This document shows positions 25,193-34,124 of a DNA stretch of 60,991 bases, piece after piece. Source of the stretch: Planctomycetota bacterium (GTDB taxonomy: Bacteria > Planctomycetota > Phycisphaerae > FEN-1346); assembly GCA_030602705.1 (NCBI GenBank), contig JAUVZF010000014.1, positions 1-60,991 on the forward strand. Direction: 5' to 3'. The notes below the pieces were generated by a model. That model ran no database searches, had not been told where the DNA came from, and was given only the letters and a program-made list of their open reading frames with translations. The position numbers were made by a program, and so were the translations under genes. Every line of letters starts with the position of its first letter. Position 1 is the stretch's first letter.

Positions 25193-26737
25193 TCAGGCCC
25201 GCGCCTCCCGCTGTCGGCGGAGGGCGTCGAGGTCGAACCGTGCAACCGCCAGTTTAATGTCGTCGGCGGTGCGCCGGGCGCGTAGTTCAACCTTCTGGCC
25301 GGTCTCGTGGGTCCATTGGCGCGTTACCTCGACGAAGGCGTCCATCCGCTTCCTGAACCGGCGGGCGTGGTACCGGCCCCACAACTTGATGGCCAGGGTG
25401 AACCAGTCGCACCGCACCAGCCTCCGCAGCGCCGCCGAGAGCGAATAAAACGCGCCGAAGGCCCGGAGGGTCTCCACCTGGAGTTCCAGCGTGCTCATCC
25501 GCTTGGGCCGAAAGACCACGTGGTGGCCGTCGTACCGGCTCCAGTCTCGCGTCAGGAGCCGCCCCTCCCGCTCCAGCGTCTCGAAGACCGGCGTGCCCGG
25601 CAGCGGAACCAGGATCGCGAACTGGGCGCTGGCCAGGTGATGTTTGCGGGCGAACCGGGCGGTCTCGCGGACCGTCTCGGTGGTGTCCTCGTCGGCGCCG
25701 AAGATAAACATCCCGTGAATTCGGATGCCTCGCCGGTCGAACTCGCGGACCACCTGCTTGATCTCGTGAACCGACTGCCGCTTGTCGTAGCATTCCAGGA
25801 CCGCCGGACTCACGGATTCTATGCCGATGTACACGTAGTAACAGCCGGAGCGGACCATGAGGTCGAGCAGTTCGGGGTCGCGTGCGGCGTCGCAGCGGAC
25901 CTGGGCGCTCCATTTGATAGAGAGCTGCTCGCGGATCATCGCCCGCATCAGGTCCTTGGCCCGTTTCAGGTTGGCCGTGAAGTTGTCGTCGTAGAAGAAC
26001 ACGTACCGTCCGCGAAGGGCCCTCAGTTCCCCCAGCACGTTCTCGGTGCTCCGGAAACGGTACGCCCGCCCGAACATCTTCGTGACCGAGCAGAACGTAC
26101 AGTCGAACGGGCACCCGCGAGACGTCTGGACGGGCACCACGGGGTCGCCGGCCGGACTGAGGTCGTACCCCTGGATGAGCGTGAGGTCCGGCACGGGCAG
26201 GGTCTCCATGTCCGTAGGCGCGGGGCTCGCGGGGTTGTGGATCACCTCGCCGTTCTCCACAGGCGAGTCGCCCGCCTGCGGGCCGAAGCCTTCGGCGGAG
26301 AGCCCGTGGCGGCCGGCGCGCCGGGAGAGCGACGGCATGGTTTCCAGGCCGGCGCCCGACGCGAGGCGATCGACGAAATCGACGATGAGGTCGTCGGCCT
26401 CGCCGCGGATGACGTAGTCGCAGTGCTGGAGCGCCTCCTCCGGCAGAAAGGTGACGTGCGGGCCGCCCATCACGACGGGAATCCCCGCCCGCCTCGCCGC
26501 CTTCGCAAACTCGTAGGCACGCGGGGCCGTTGACGTGATCGTCGAGATGCCGACCAGGTCCGCCGAGAACAGCGCCGCGAAATCAACCGGCGAGATCTCC
26601 TCAACGAACACCTTCACGTCGTATCCGGCCGCCTTCAGCCGCGTCGCCAGAACCACCAGCCCGAGTCGCGGCAACTTCCATCGGCTGAACACGTGCCAGT
26701 CCGGCGACTTCGGCTCGATCAACACAATGTTCTTCAT
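25193..26737 (-). CDS. B12-binding-domain radical SAM protein
   Basis: 514 residues. The N-terminal Rossmann-like domain (about 1-140) has the form of the B12-binding domain of class B radical SAM enzymes (PRLGLVVLATRLKAAGYDV, GISTITSTAPRAYEFAKAAR, VVMGGPHVTFLP). The radical SAM core has CPFDCTFC (CX3CX2C, about 209-216) for the 4Fe-4S cluster. A C-terminal helical DUF4070-like region follows. Typical roles are methylation or hopanoid/lipid modification; the substrate is unknown. About residues 140-185 is a Pro/Gly-rich linker whose DNA is palindrome-rich. If it binds cobalamin, it would be a consumer of the vitamin imported by BtuFCD. Confidence 0.85.
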   Translation of the reverse strand: MKNIVLIEPKSPDWHVFSRWKLPRLGLVVLATRLKAAGYDVKVFVEEISPVDFAALFSADLVGISTITSTAPRAYEFAKAARRAGIPVVMGGPHVTFLPEEALQHCDYVIRGEADDLIVDFVDRLASGAGLETMPSLSRRAGRHGLSAEGFGPQAGDSPVENGEVIHNPASPAPTDMETLPVPDLTLIQGYDLSPAGDPVVPVQTSRGCPFDCTFCSVTKMFGRAYRFRSTENVLGELRALRGRYVFFYDDNFTANLKRAKDLMRAMIREQLSIKWSAQVRCDAARDPELLDLMVRSGCYYVYIGIESVSPAVLECYDKRQSVHEIKQVVREFDRRGIRIHGMFIFGADEDTTETVRETARFARKHHLASAQFAILVPLPGTPVFETLEREGRLLTRDWSRYDGHHVVFRPKRMSTLELQVETLRAFGAFYSLSAALRRLVRCDWFTLAIKLWGRYHARRFRKRMDAFVEVTRQWTHETGQKVELRARRTADDIKLAVARFDLDALRRQREARA

Positions 26738-26830
26738 ATCAGACTCTCTCAACCCCCACCGGCCCCCCGAACAAGCAGGCCCAACATCCACACACACGAC
26801 GCAAACGCTGCGAACGCTTGGCGGTCAGAC

Positions 26831-26850
26831 CGGGAAGGCACCCTTCCCGA
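26831..26850. repeat. Small perfect hairpin in the spacer upstream of the radical SAM gene
   Basis: GGGAAGG, CAC, CCTTCCC, following the 26891 gene's end in its orientation and preceding the radical SAM gene on the same strand. It could terminate the leftward propeller transcript, but there is no T-tract. Confidence 0.4.
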
Positions 26851-26890
26851 AAGGCCCCCGAGCGACATCACGCGGCGGCCATTGTACCCG

Positions 26891-29206
26891 CTACTGCTCG
26901 ACCGTCAACATCTTTGCCCCGTGGCCGCGGTTGTTTGCTTCGTCGGCGGCACGGACGCCGATGCGGTGCGGGCCGGGTCCCAGGCCCTTGACCGTGAAGC
27001 GGAACCGCTCGGCCGGCCCGTCGAACAGGCCGTCGGTCGGGGCCAGGGTATGCCACTCGGTCGCCGAATCGACGGTGTAGGCGGCCTCGGTGACGCGGCT
27101 GGTGGCGTCGCGGGCGGTGAACGTGATGTCGGCCTCGGCGCCGCCGTCGCCGTTGCGGACCTTGACCTGAACCTTCTCGATGATCGGGGCGGTGTTGTCC
27201 ACGAGGATCGGGTCGCTCGTGCGTGAGGTCTCGCGGGCCGTCTCCGCCGAGCGGTCGTGCCGGTCGCTCGCCACGACCTTGATCTCGTACCACCCGTCGG
27301 CGACGGTGGCGGTGTCCCAGGCATATTCGGACCGGGCCAGGTTCCGGCCGAGGCGCACCCACTTCGGCTCGCCCTGACTGCGGAAGTATACGTCGTAGCG
27401 GAGCGTGTCGCCGTTCGGGTCCTTGGCCTTCCACTGGAGGACGCGGATGGGCTGCGATCCCTCGGGCGGGGGTGGCTGAGGCGCCGCACCGCTTTTCTGG
27501 CTGCTCCGGCTGCGGCTCTTCATCGCCTGACGGAACCGCTCGACCGCCTGGGCACGGGTCTGCCGGTCGCGCGAGACGACCTCGGTAATCGAGAGGATCT
27601 TCGGCGGCTCGTTGACCCGCAGGTACGCCGCCTCGAATTGCTCCAGGACCGGCGTGGTGTCGGCGTCGTTCGTCTTCATCGTCGCGCGGAACTGGAGGAA
27701 CCGGGCGGGGGGACTGGTGATGCGGCCGGGAGACTTCGTCTGGTCTTTCGACCAGTCGGACCACATGCCTTTGTCGGGGTCGCGGACGTTGCCGCTGCGC
27801 GTCGCGATGCGGGTCTGCGTGCCGCCGGGTGTGGTGCCGCGCCACTGCAGCGCCCCCCACCTGGCGGATCCCCCCGCGTCGTAGACCTGGCTGGTGTAGG
27901 CCCCCTCTTTCTTGTAGCCTTTCGAGAGGGTGTAGAGCCGGCCCGGGCCCGCGGACCCCAGGATCGTCTGCCCCCCCTTCGTGACCAGCAGCGCCATGAC
28001 CTGCTTCGGGTCGATGGTGGCGAGCGTGGCGCGGTCATCGCCGTCGTCGGCCAGCGAGACCTCCTGCACCCGGGCTTTGGACCCGGTTCCCACGAGAAGC
28101 CGGCCGTCGGCCACCGCCAACGCGAGGACCATGGCATCGCGGGCATTGAAGAGCAGCGACACGATGCCCTCGGGACTGATGCGGTAGACGGCCGCCCCGG
28201 CGCCCGCGCGCCCGGCCGCCGCGCCTGCGGCCCCCGTCGGACGGGCGGCCTTGACGGTGTTGGCGATCTTGATGGCCTTCGCCAGGGCCGCGCCCGTGGG
28301 CGAAGGCTTCGATGACCCGGAGGCATCGCCCTCCCGGGTCGCCGGCGTCGCCGCGCCGGCGGCGGGCTTGGCGCCCGAGGGCGGCTTGGGAGGTGCGGCC
28401 TTGATCGTCACACCGCCGGTCCGGCCGGCCTCGTCGCTCGAGGTACCGACGTACAGGTTCCCGTCGGCGTCGGTCGTCAGGGCGGTGATCTCTTTCTCGG
28501 CCGCATCGTACAGGATGAACGCCTTCTTGTCGGCCCAGCGATACACGAGGGCCTCGCCGTCGGTGCCGGCGTACAGCACGCCGTCGGGTCCGGCGGCCAG
28601 GCACAGGACGTGGTCGGCCTCGGTGTCGATCAGGACCTCGGCCTTGCGGTTCGGCTGGATGCGATAGAGTTTGCCCTGGTCACCCGTGGCGGCGGCCAGG
28701 GATCCGTCGGCCAGCCACGCGAGGTCCCACACGTATTTGACGTCGTCGGCCTCGAAGAGGACCTCGGCCTTCGGGTCGCCCTTCTCCTGGGGCACAACCC
28801 GCCAGATGCGTCCCTTCGTGCCGCCCGAGCCGACGTACAGGTCGCCGTTCTTATCGACCAGGACGCTGAACAGGTAGTGGTCCTGGAGCGTGGCGAAGAG
28901 GCTGACCTTGCCGCCCTTGGCCCGGTAGATGCGTCCCGTGCCGCCGGTCACGGCATAGACGCTGCCGTCGGGGCCCGCGGCGAGGCGAGCGACGTAATCG
29001 ACGCCCTCGGTCTCGGCAAGCAGACTCTCCAGGTCGCGCCCCAACCTGAGCGTCCCGAGGCTGGTCGCGACGATGCCGTCGGCTTCGCCCTTGGCGAACT
29101 GGTCCTCGTTGGTCTCCAGGAACGTCTGCGTCTTGGCCGAGGCGACCGCTGCAAATGCCGTCGCCGCAGCCGCCACGAAGACGAGAAGGATCGAGCGTTG
29201 TCTCAT
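26891..29206 (-). CDS. Large secreted beta-propeller protein with fibronectin-like C-terminus
   Basis: 771 residues. Signal peptide (about 1-24). The first half is a series of propeller blades with phrases such as LAAGPDGSVYAVTGGTGRIY, VDKNGDLYVGSGG and LAAGPDGVLYAGT, similar to NHL/SMP-30-type propellers. A Pro/Ala/Gly-rich linker is at about 285-360. The C-terminal part (about 560-771) reads like FN3/Ig-type domains (YDVYFRSQGEPKWVRLG, DGWYEIKVVASDRHD, NTAPIIEKVQV). No catalytic residues are recognised; a surface or periplasmic binding role is likely. It sits immediately after the S55-type protein gene on the same strand. Confidence 0.7.
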   Translation of the reverse strand: MRQRSILLVFVAAAATAFAAVASAKTQTFLETNEDQFAKGEADGIVATSLGTLRLGRDLESLLAETEGVDYVARLAAGPDGSVYAVTGGTGRIYRAKGGKVSLFATLQDHYLFSVLVDKNGDLYVGSGGTKGRIWRVVPQEKGDPKAEVLFEADDVKYVWDLAWLADGSLAAATGDQGKLYRIQPNRKAEVLIDTEADHVLCLAAGPDGVLYAGTDGEALVYRWADKKAFILYDAAEKEITALTTDADGNLYVGTSSDEAGRTGGVTIKAAPPKPPSGAKPAAGAATPATREGDASGSSKPSPTGAALAKAIKIANTVKAARPTGAAGAAAGRAGAGAAVYRISPEGIVSLLFNARDAMVLALAVADGRLLVGTGSKARVQEVSLADDGDDRATLATIDPKQVMALLVTKGGQTILGSAGPGRLYTLSKGYKKEGAYTSQVYDAGGSARWGALQWRGTTPGGTQTRIATRSGNVRDPDKGMWSDWSKDQTKSPGRITSPPARFLQFRATMKTNDADTTPVLEQFEAAYLRVNEPPKILSITEVVSRDRQTRAQAVERFRQAMKSRSRSSQKSGAAPQPPPPEGSQPIRVLQWKAKDPNGDTLRYDVYFRSQGEPKWVRLGRNLARSEYAWDTATVADGWYEIKVVASDRHDRSAETARETSRTSDPILVDNTAPIIEKVQVKVRNGDGGAEADITFTARDATSRVTEAAYTVDSATEWHTLAPTDGLFDGPAERFRFTVKGLGPGPHRIGVRAADEANNRGHGAKMLTVEQ

Positions 29207-29222
29207 GAATGACTCCGGTGCT

Positions 29223-29264
29223 CTTAAATCTTCCATCTCAGATCTCAGATCTGAACTCTGCAAT
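29223..29264. repeat. Word-like repeat (ATCTCAGATCTCAGATCTGA type)
   Basis: AAATCTTCCATCTCAGATCT continued by CAGATCTGAACTC in the spacer before the propeller gene. Related words occur at 39724-39756, 57257-57285 and 58104-58160. Confidence 0.55.
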
Positions 29265-29312
29265 GCCGTCTCTTGCGCCGTGGAACACTGCATCACGGGG
29301 AACGTCACCGGC

Positions 29313-29387
29313 CGCTCCCGCGGCCGGCTCGAACAGCCCGCTACGGCTCCCGCGGCCGGCTCGAACGCTCCCGCGGCCGGCCCGAAC
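29313..29387. repeat. Three copies of a GCTCCCGCGGCCGGCTCGAAC unit
   Basis: GCTCCCGCGGCCGG followed by CTCGAAC at about 29313 and 29346 and with CCCGAAC at about 29367. Copies two and three are adjacent; the spacer between one and two is AGCCCGCTACG. A weaker relative lies near 34010. Confidence 0.65.
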
Positions 29388-29394
29388 GCCGGCG

Positions 29395-31227
29395 CTACGG
29401 CTCTGGCGCACGGCGATCGACCGTAATCTCGAGCCTGCGTCCGCCCTTCAGGACGTACTCCATCGGTCGGGTCGTCACAAGGGAGCCTGCGACGCCGGTC
29501 ACCTTCCGCCGGGCCGACCCGAGCAGGACCGACCGCATCGTCGCGGGCAGGTTCGGCAACTCGTCGCGGCCGATGGCGATGCCCTGCCCCGGCGCCGACA
29601 GGCGGATGAACAGCCGGTCGCGGCGCTCCTGGCGAGCCAGGTTCGCCAGCAGGCTCTCGATATCGTCGGGCACGAACCGAACCGGCGCCTCCCGCATCTC
29701 CTGCCGCAGCGCCTCGTCGGCGCCGCACAGGACGATCGCGTACTTGCCTTCGGGCCAGTCGTCCGGCACCTTCACCACAACCTTGATCCAGCGCGGCTCT
29801 CGGCGCCACGGGCGGATCTTCAACTCAATGGGAACCGTGCCGCCGGGCCGGACGGTGTTGCGCAGGGCGCGGCTCTTTTCGAGTTCCGCCAGGCGCGAGC
29901 CCGGTTCGATGGCGGCCTCGACCTCGACCGACTCCAGCGCCAGATTCTGGAACGGGTTTTCCATCACCTGGCCCACGATGCGTCGGACGGCGGCCTCGAC
30001 GTACCTGTCGGCGTTGGGCGAGACGGCCAGGTTGTCGTGGACGATCGGGTCGCGTCGCTCGGGTTTGATGCGGATGCGGTACGTGACGGTGTGATCGCGG
30101 GGCAAGTCGGAGTGGGCCGTCAGGCTGTTGCCCGTCACGATGGCCGCGAGCATCGGCGAGAAAGAGCGGTGATGGATCATCTCACATCGGAACGTCCGCT
30201 CCACGCCACGGCCCGGCCCCGTGACCTTGACCGTGACGGGCACCAGGGTGGCGCGGTCGTTTCCGATGCGGCCGAGGACGCCCGTCGCCTCGTCCCACAC
30301 GAGCCGGCCGATCTCTTCGGAAGGTGCGCCCATGCGGAACGAACCCATGATCGACGGGACCACGACCTTCGCGACGCCCGTCATCATCGGATAGTTCGCC
30401 TCGCCGTAGCCGAACATGGCGTGACCGAAGCCGTACAGACGGTCGCCGACGACCTCGGTGATCGTGCCCATGGTGGTCATCTGAATGTCGCCGCGCAGCA
30501 TTGCGACGGCCAGCGGGGCGCCGGGCTCGAGTTTGGCGGCGGCGGGCAGGTCCGGTTCCGCCGCGCCGCCCTGCATCGGGACCATCCCGAACGGCTCGAA
30601 TTGTTCCCCGAGCCGCGCCATCGCACGCTGCGCGAGACCGCTGACCATCACGGGCGTGCGGATCGGCCGCATCTGGTACGCACCACGATCGGAAAACGAC
30701 GCCGGCACGTCCACCGACGCCAGCGCCGACGCCGGCACCGTCAGGGCGTCGTCGCCACCTCCCCAAGAGGTCCCCGACCGCCTGTTCGCCTGCGCGGGAC
30801 CGGCGACCTTCCAGGGGAACGCGTCGGTCACGCCCAGCATCTGCTCGATGGGCCGGACACCCGCAATCGGCACCTTCGACCATCGAAAGGAGTAGGCCAC
30901 CGCCCCGATGAGGCGGCCGTCGATGTAAACCGGGCTGCCGCTCATGCCGGAGACGACGCCGGTTTCGTCCAACCCCGCCCCGCTGCACCGGCAGATGATC
31001 AGGTCGCGCTTCGGCCCGTAGTTCTTCATAATCGCCAGGACCTTGATGTTGAACTCGACGATGGTGGTGGCCTGGAGGGTGGTCCGGCCGGTGCCGGTCA
31101 TGCCGACCTTGATCTGGGCCACCGGCATATACCGCTTCAGGTCGAGTTTCCCGGCGTCAGCCCCGCGGGCCTCGGCGGCCATGACCAGCGAGAGAACCAG
31201 GACGATGGAAACCATCCGCATCCGCAT
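29395..31227 (-). CDS. SpoIVB-type peptidase S55 domain protein
   Basis: 610 residues with a signal peptide (about 1-22). The N-terminal domain has the S55 landmarks: VGMTGTGRTTLQATTIVEFN (with the Gly-x-Gly-x-T turn), and SGMSGSPVYIDGRLIGAVAY at about 93-112, which contains the active-site Ser of SpoIVB-like proteases. GFGHAMFGYGEA follows. The rest (about 400-610) is of no recognised family. In sporulating Firmicutes SpoIVB triggers sigma-K; here the organism is presumably non-sporulating, so an envelope protease or scaffold role is more likely. GAGGTG lies 9 bases before the chosen ATG. It is followed 188 bases on by the propeller gene. Confidence 0.75.
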   Translation of the reverse strand: MRMRMVSIVLVLSLVMAAEARGADAGKLDLKRYMPVAQIKVGMTGTGRTTLQATTIVEFNIKVLAIMKNYGPKRDLIICRCSGAGLDETGVVSGMSGSPVYIDGRLIGAVAYSFRWSKVPIAGVRPIEQMLGVTDAFPWKVAGPAQANRRSGTSWGGGDDALTVPASALASVDVPASFSDRGAYQMRPIRTPVMVSGLAQRAMARLGEQFEPFGMVPMQGGAAEPDLPAAAKLEPGAPLAVAMLRGDIQMTTMGTITEVVGDRLYGFGHAMFGYGEANYPMMTGVAKVVVPSIMGSFRMGAPSEEIGRLVWDEATGVLGRIGNDRATLVPVTVKVTGPGRGVERTFRCEMIHHRSFSPMLAAIVTGNSLTAHSDLPRDHTVTYRIRIKPERRDPIVHDNLAVSPNADRYVEAAVRRIVGQVMENPFQNLALESVEVEAAIEPGSRLAELEKSRALRNTVRPGGTVPIELKIRPWRREPRWIKVVVKVPDDWPEGKYAIVLCGADEALRQEMREAPVRFVPDDIESLLANLARQERRDRLFIRLSAPGQGIAIGRDELPNLPATMRSVLLGSARRKVTGVAGSLVTTRPMEYVLKGGRRLEITVDRRAPEP

Positions 31228-31310
31228 AAGCCGAAGCACCTCATCTGGCAACCGTTGGGTGGGCAACCGCGAAGTGTATCCACCCCCGCGCCGGCGGGCA
31301 AGGATATTAC

Positions 31311-31826
31311 TCAGAGCAGCGGTTGCGGCTGCGCTTCCAAGGCCAGCAGCAGCCGCTTCAGCGCGAGGCCCCCGCCGAAACCACCCAGGCCACCGCTCGC
31401 GACGACACGGTGGCACGGAACGATTAACGGGACGGGGTTGTGCGCCATCGCCTGACCGGCGGCCCGGGCCGCACGCGGGCTGCCGGCGCGGCGAGCGAGT
31501 TCCCCATACGTCACGGTGCGGCCGCAGGGGATCCGCCGCGCGGCCGCCAACACCTTCCGATGAAACGGCGGGACGCCCGAAAGGTCGATCGTGACGGTGA
31601 ATCTGCGGCGGCGACCGGCACAATACTCTCGGATCTCGCGCTCCGCCCGCTCCGCATGGGCCTCGGCCTTCGCGGCGCCGGCGGATGCACGCGAAGGTCG
31701 GCATCCGCGTCCGGCAACCTTGTTCGGCAACGTCACACGGACCACGCCACGGGCCGTGGCGGCGACGCCGATGCGGCCGAGAGGCGTCTCGAAGACGCGC
31801 ACGACCGTCGCGGGCAACTTACTCAT
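31311..31826 (-). CDS. ogt: Methylated-DNA-[protein]-cysteine S-methyltransferase
   Basis: 171 residues. The suicide methyl acceptor Cys138 is in VPCHRVVASGGLGGFGGGL (split motif VPCHRV), and VTYGELARRAG precedes it as in the Ogt/AGT family. It repairs O6-alkylguanine. The start overlaps the end of the PHP gene by 8 bases, so the two are coupled. Its N-terminal half is shorter than in full-length AGT. Confidence 0.88.
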   Translation of the reverse strand: MSKLPATVVRVFETPLGRIGVAATARGVVRVTLPNKVAGRGCRPSRASAGAAKAEAHAERAEREIREYCAGRRRRFTVTIDLSGVPPFHRKVLAAARRIPCGRTVTYGELARRAGSPRAARAAGQAMAHNPVPLIVPCHRVVASGGLGGFGGGLALKRLLLALEAQPQPLL

Positions 31827-32853
31827 CCGCGACCCTCCCCGGCCGCAGGTAAATCGGATTGGTGTAGACCCACGGCCGGCCGTCGATTCGGGCCTCAACA
31901 CGGTAAACTCCCGGCTCCTCGGCCCGGTGTTCGAGCGCCGACGCCTCCGCCACGCAGGCGCGCCGGCCATCGTGAAGAAGGACGAGTTGAGCCCGTACGG
32001 GCGAGTGGACGCGCAGCGTGGTCGGTCCCTGCCACAGGTGCTGCTCGCCCATCCAGAGCCTCTCGCCGTCGCGCTCGGCCTCGAACCGAAAGCCGCGCGC
32101 ATCGGCCTCCAGATCGAGCGCCATGAAGCAGCGGCCCCGGCGGATGGCGTCCACCACGCGGTCTGCATCCTCTGGCCCGCCGGACCACCGGTCGCAGAAC
32201 ACGTGGGTCCGCAGCGTCCGAAACACGTCCTCGTACGGCAGGATCCGTGTGCCCAGGACCGGCATCGCGACAGCGTGGTTGTCGAGCGCCCCGAGGGCGG
32301 CGAACCGCCGGTTCTGTGTGATGCGGTCCCAGTGGGCAATCGTGTCGGGATGGGGTCCGCCAATGCGCCGCCGCCACGTCTGAAGGAACGACGGAATCCG
32401 CCAGGGCGTAAGCCCGTTGCAGATGTCGTGCATGAAGGACCAGAGTTCGACGCCGGCGAATCCTGGGACCTCCCAATCGAGGAGTTCCCCCGCCTTGAGC
32501 GGATAGCCCATGACGTGGGCCGGATGGGCGTGTGCGACGATCGCCACCGCGCCCTGGTTCGCCAGGTCGAACAGCACCCGCCTCAGCGGTTTCTGCCGCA
32601 ACGTCTCGACGTCGGTGGCGCCCAGCGCGACTACATGGCTCCGGTCGCTGCAGGTGATCTCGGCGCCAACGACCACCAGCACGCCGTCGCGCCAACCCTG
32701 CCACCCGTCTGCGGCGGGTCGGAGGGTATCGTGGTCGGTCAGGATGAGGAAATCGATGCCGGCCCGGGCTGCGGCCGCCGTGATCTCGCGCAGCGTCCCG
32801 CTGCCATCGCTGTAACAGGAGTGCAGGTGGATCGCGCCGGCGACCTCACGCAT
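31819..32853 (-). CDS. PHP-domain metal-dependent phosphoesterase
   Basis: 344 residues. HLHSCYSDGSG and LILTDHD are the metal-binding PHP signatures, with AHAHPAH further on and a final DNH (ALDNHAV). The C-terminal third (about 250-344) is a beta-rich extension (LVLLHDG, GVYRVEARIDGRPWVYTNPIYL). The substrate is unknown; trehalose-phosphate or nucleotide hydrolases are relatives. The start overlaps the following gene's end by 8 bases. Confidence 0.8.
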   Translation of the reverse strand: MREVAGAIHLHSCYSDGSGTLREITAAAARAGIDFLILTDHDTLRPAADGWQGWRDGVLVVVGAEITCSDRSHVVALGATDVETLRQKPLRRVLFDLANQGAVAIVAHAHPAHVMGYPLKAGELLDWEVPGFAGVELWSFMHDICNGLTPWRIPSFLQTWRRRIGGPHPDTIAHWDRITQNRRFAALGALDNHAVAMPVLGTRILPYEDVFRTLRTHVFCDRWSGGPEDADRVVDAIRRGRCFMALDLEADARGFRFEAERDGERLWMGEQHLWQGPTTLRVHSPVRAQLVLLHDGRRACVAEASALEHRAEEPGVYRVEARIDGRPWVYTNPIYLRPGRVADE

Positions 32854-33916
32854 CGGTCTCAGGCTCCGCTTCCAGGGCCTGGCGCATGTGCGTGGGCGAA
32901 ACGTCCGTCCGGCGAGCCAGGTAGAACACGCCGCCCGGCACCGACACAAGCATCTGGACCAGCCGGTAGGCCAGCATCATCGCCAGGCCCAGCGTGGCGG
33001 CCTCGGCCGCCGGCAGCGGCGCCGGCCCGCCCAGCACCGACGGCGTGAACAGTTTCTGCACCAGCGTCTCGGCCACGCCGAACCCGCCCGGAACCGGGAT
33101 CAGCGACCACCCGATCCAGACCACCGGCATGTTGACGAAGTAGTGGTGCCAGGATGCGCGGCTGCCCAGGCCCGTGGCCAGCCACCACATCGCACACAGC
33201 GCCACCGCCTGCATCCCCCAACTGTAGAGCAGCGCCAGGGCCACCTTGCCCTTGTGGTGCCGGTACGCGAGCACCGCACGGTCCACCCGGGCGACGATGC
33301 CCGCGAGCGGCAGACGGGCCAGCAACCGATCCACGCGCAGCAGGCGCCTGAGCCGCAGGCTGAAAAAGATGATGCCCCCTCCCATCAGACCTGCCAGGCT
33401 CACGCCGATGATGACCTGCGCCACACGGACGCGCTCGTCGTTCAGACTGTAGCCCACCGCCGCCGCACCCAGCAGGCACACCGCCACCAGGCCGATTAGC
33501 CGGTCGAGGAACACCACCGTCACGGCCTCGGTCTTGCGATGCGTCTGCCGGGCGATGTGGTACGCCTTAACGAAGTCGCCACCCGTTCCACCGGGCAGCC
33601 AGTTGTTGAAGAACCAGCCGATGTACGTCAGCCGCAAACTCTCAAGGAAAGTGATGTGGATGCCCTGTACGCCCAACAGCAGCCGCCACCGCACGGCCCC
33701 GATGGGCGACTGGAGCATCATGACGGCCAGCGCCGCTACCGCCCAGGTCCACCGGCCGGCCAGGCGCAGCGCAATGCTCTTGATGCCCTCGGTGCGGGCG
33801 CCGTCGGGCCCGACCTCATCACCCCACTGCGCCTGGCCGACGACGTACGCCACCAGTGCCGCCATCACCAGCAGCCTCGCAACGTGCCAGAGCGTTTTTC
33901 TGATGCCTTTGCTCAC
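32846..33916 (-). CDS. Lysylphosphatidylglycerol synthase-like / UPF0104 membrane protein
   Basis: About 356 residues with roughly eight hydrophobic segments. FFNNWLPGGTGGDFVKAYH and VVFLDRLIGLVAVCLL match the LPG_synthase_TM (UPF0104) family. Members are flippase-like and act in the inner membrane, often on lipid-linked intermediates. I chose the GTG at 33916 (VSKGIRKTLWHVARL) with GGAAGAG upstream; the ATG at 33955 is an alternative. Confidence 0.8.
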   Translation of the reverse strand: MSKGIRKTLWHVARLLVMAALVAYVVGQAQWGDEVGPDGARTEGIKSIALRLAGRWTWAVAALAVMMLQSPIGAVRWRLLLGVQGIHITFLESLRLTYIGWFFNNWLPGGTGGDFVKAYHIARQTHRKTEAVTVVFLDRLIGLVAVCLLGAAAVGYSLNDERVRVAQVIIGVSLAGLMGGGIIFFSLRLRRLLRVDRLLARLPLAGIVARVDRAVLAYRHHKGKVALALLYSWGMQAVALCAMWWLATGLGSRASWHHYFVNMPVVWIGWSLIPVPGGFGVAETLVQKLFTPSVLGGPAPLPAAEAATLGLAMMLAYRLVQMLVSVPGGVFYLARRTDVSPTHMRQALEAEPETDA

Positions 33917-33954
33917 GGCAACTCTTCCGATCGCCTCCTCGCCGCGAGGGCACA

Positions 33955-34124
33955 TGCCAAGCCCCTGCGGGCACGTGCCAAGCCGCGGAACGTGCCCCGC
34001 CGCTCCCGCGCCGGGCTCGACGCCAAGCGCGGCGGGCTCGGTGCCAAGCGCGGCGGCTAACGGGCGGGGCGCCTGGTTAACGGGCGGGGCGCCTGGTTAG
34101 CCGCCGAGTTTACTCGGCGCGCTG
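33955..34124. repeat. Dense repeat block between two genes
   Basis: Includes two GGGCAC-TGCCAAGC-like words (33951-33985), repeated CGCCAAGCGCGGCGG units (34020-34056), a perfect 20-bp tandem duplication TAACGGGCGGGGCGCCTGGT at 34058-34077 and 34078-34097, and copy 2 of the GTTAGCCGCC element (34096-34121). No gene lies here. Confidence 0.7.
34096..34121 (+). repeat. 26-bp GTTAGCCGCC-stem-GGCGCG element, copy 2
   Basis: GTTAGCCGCC, GAGT, TT, ACTC, GGCGCG. The stem sequence differs wholly from the other copies but pairs perfectly. Confidence 0.85.
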
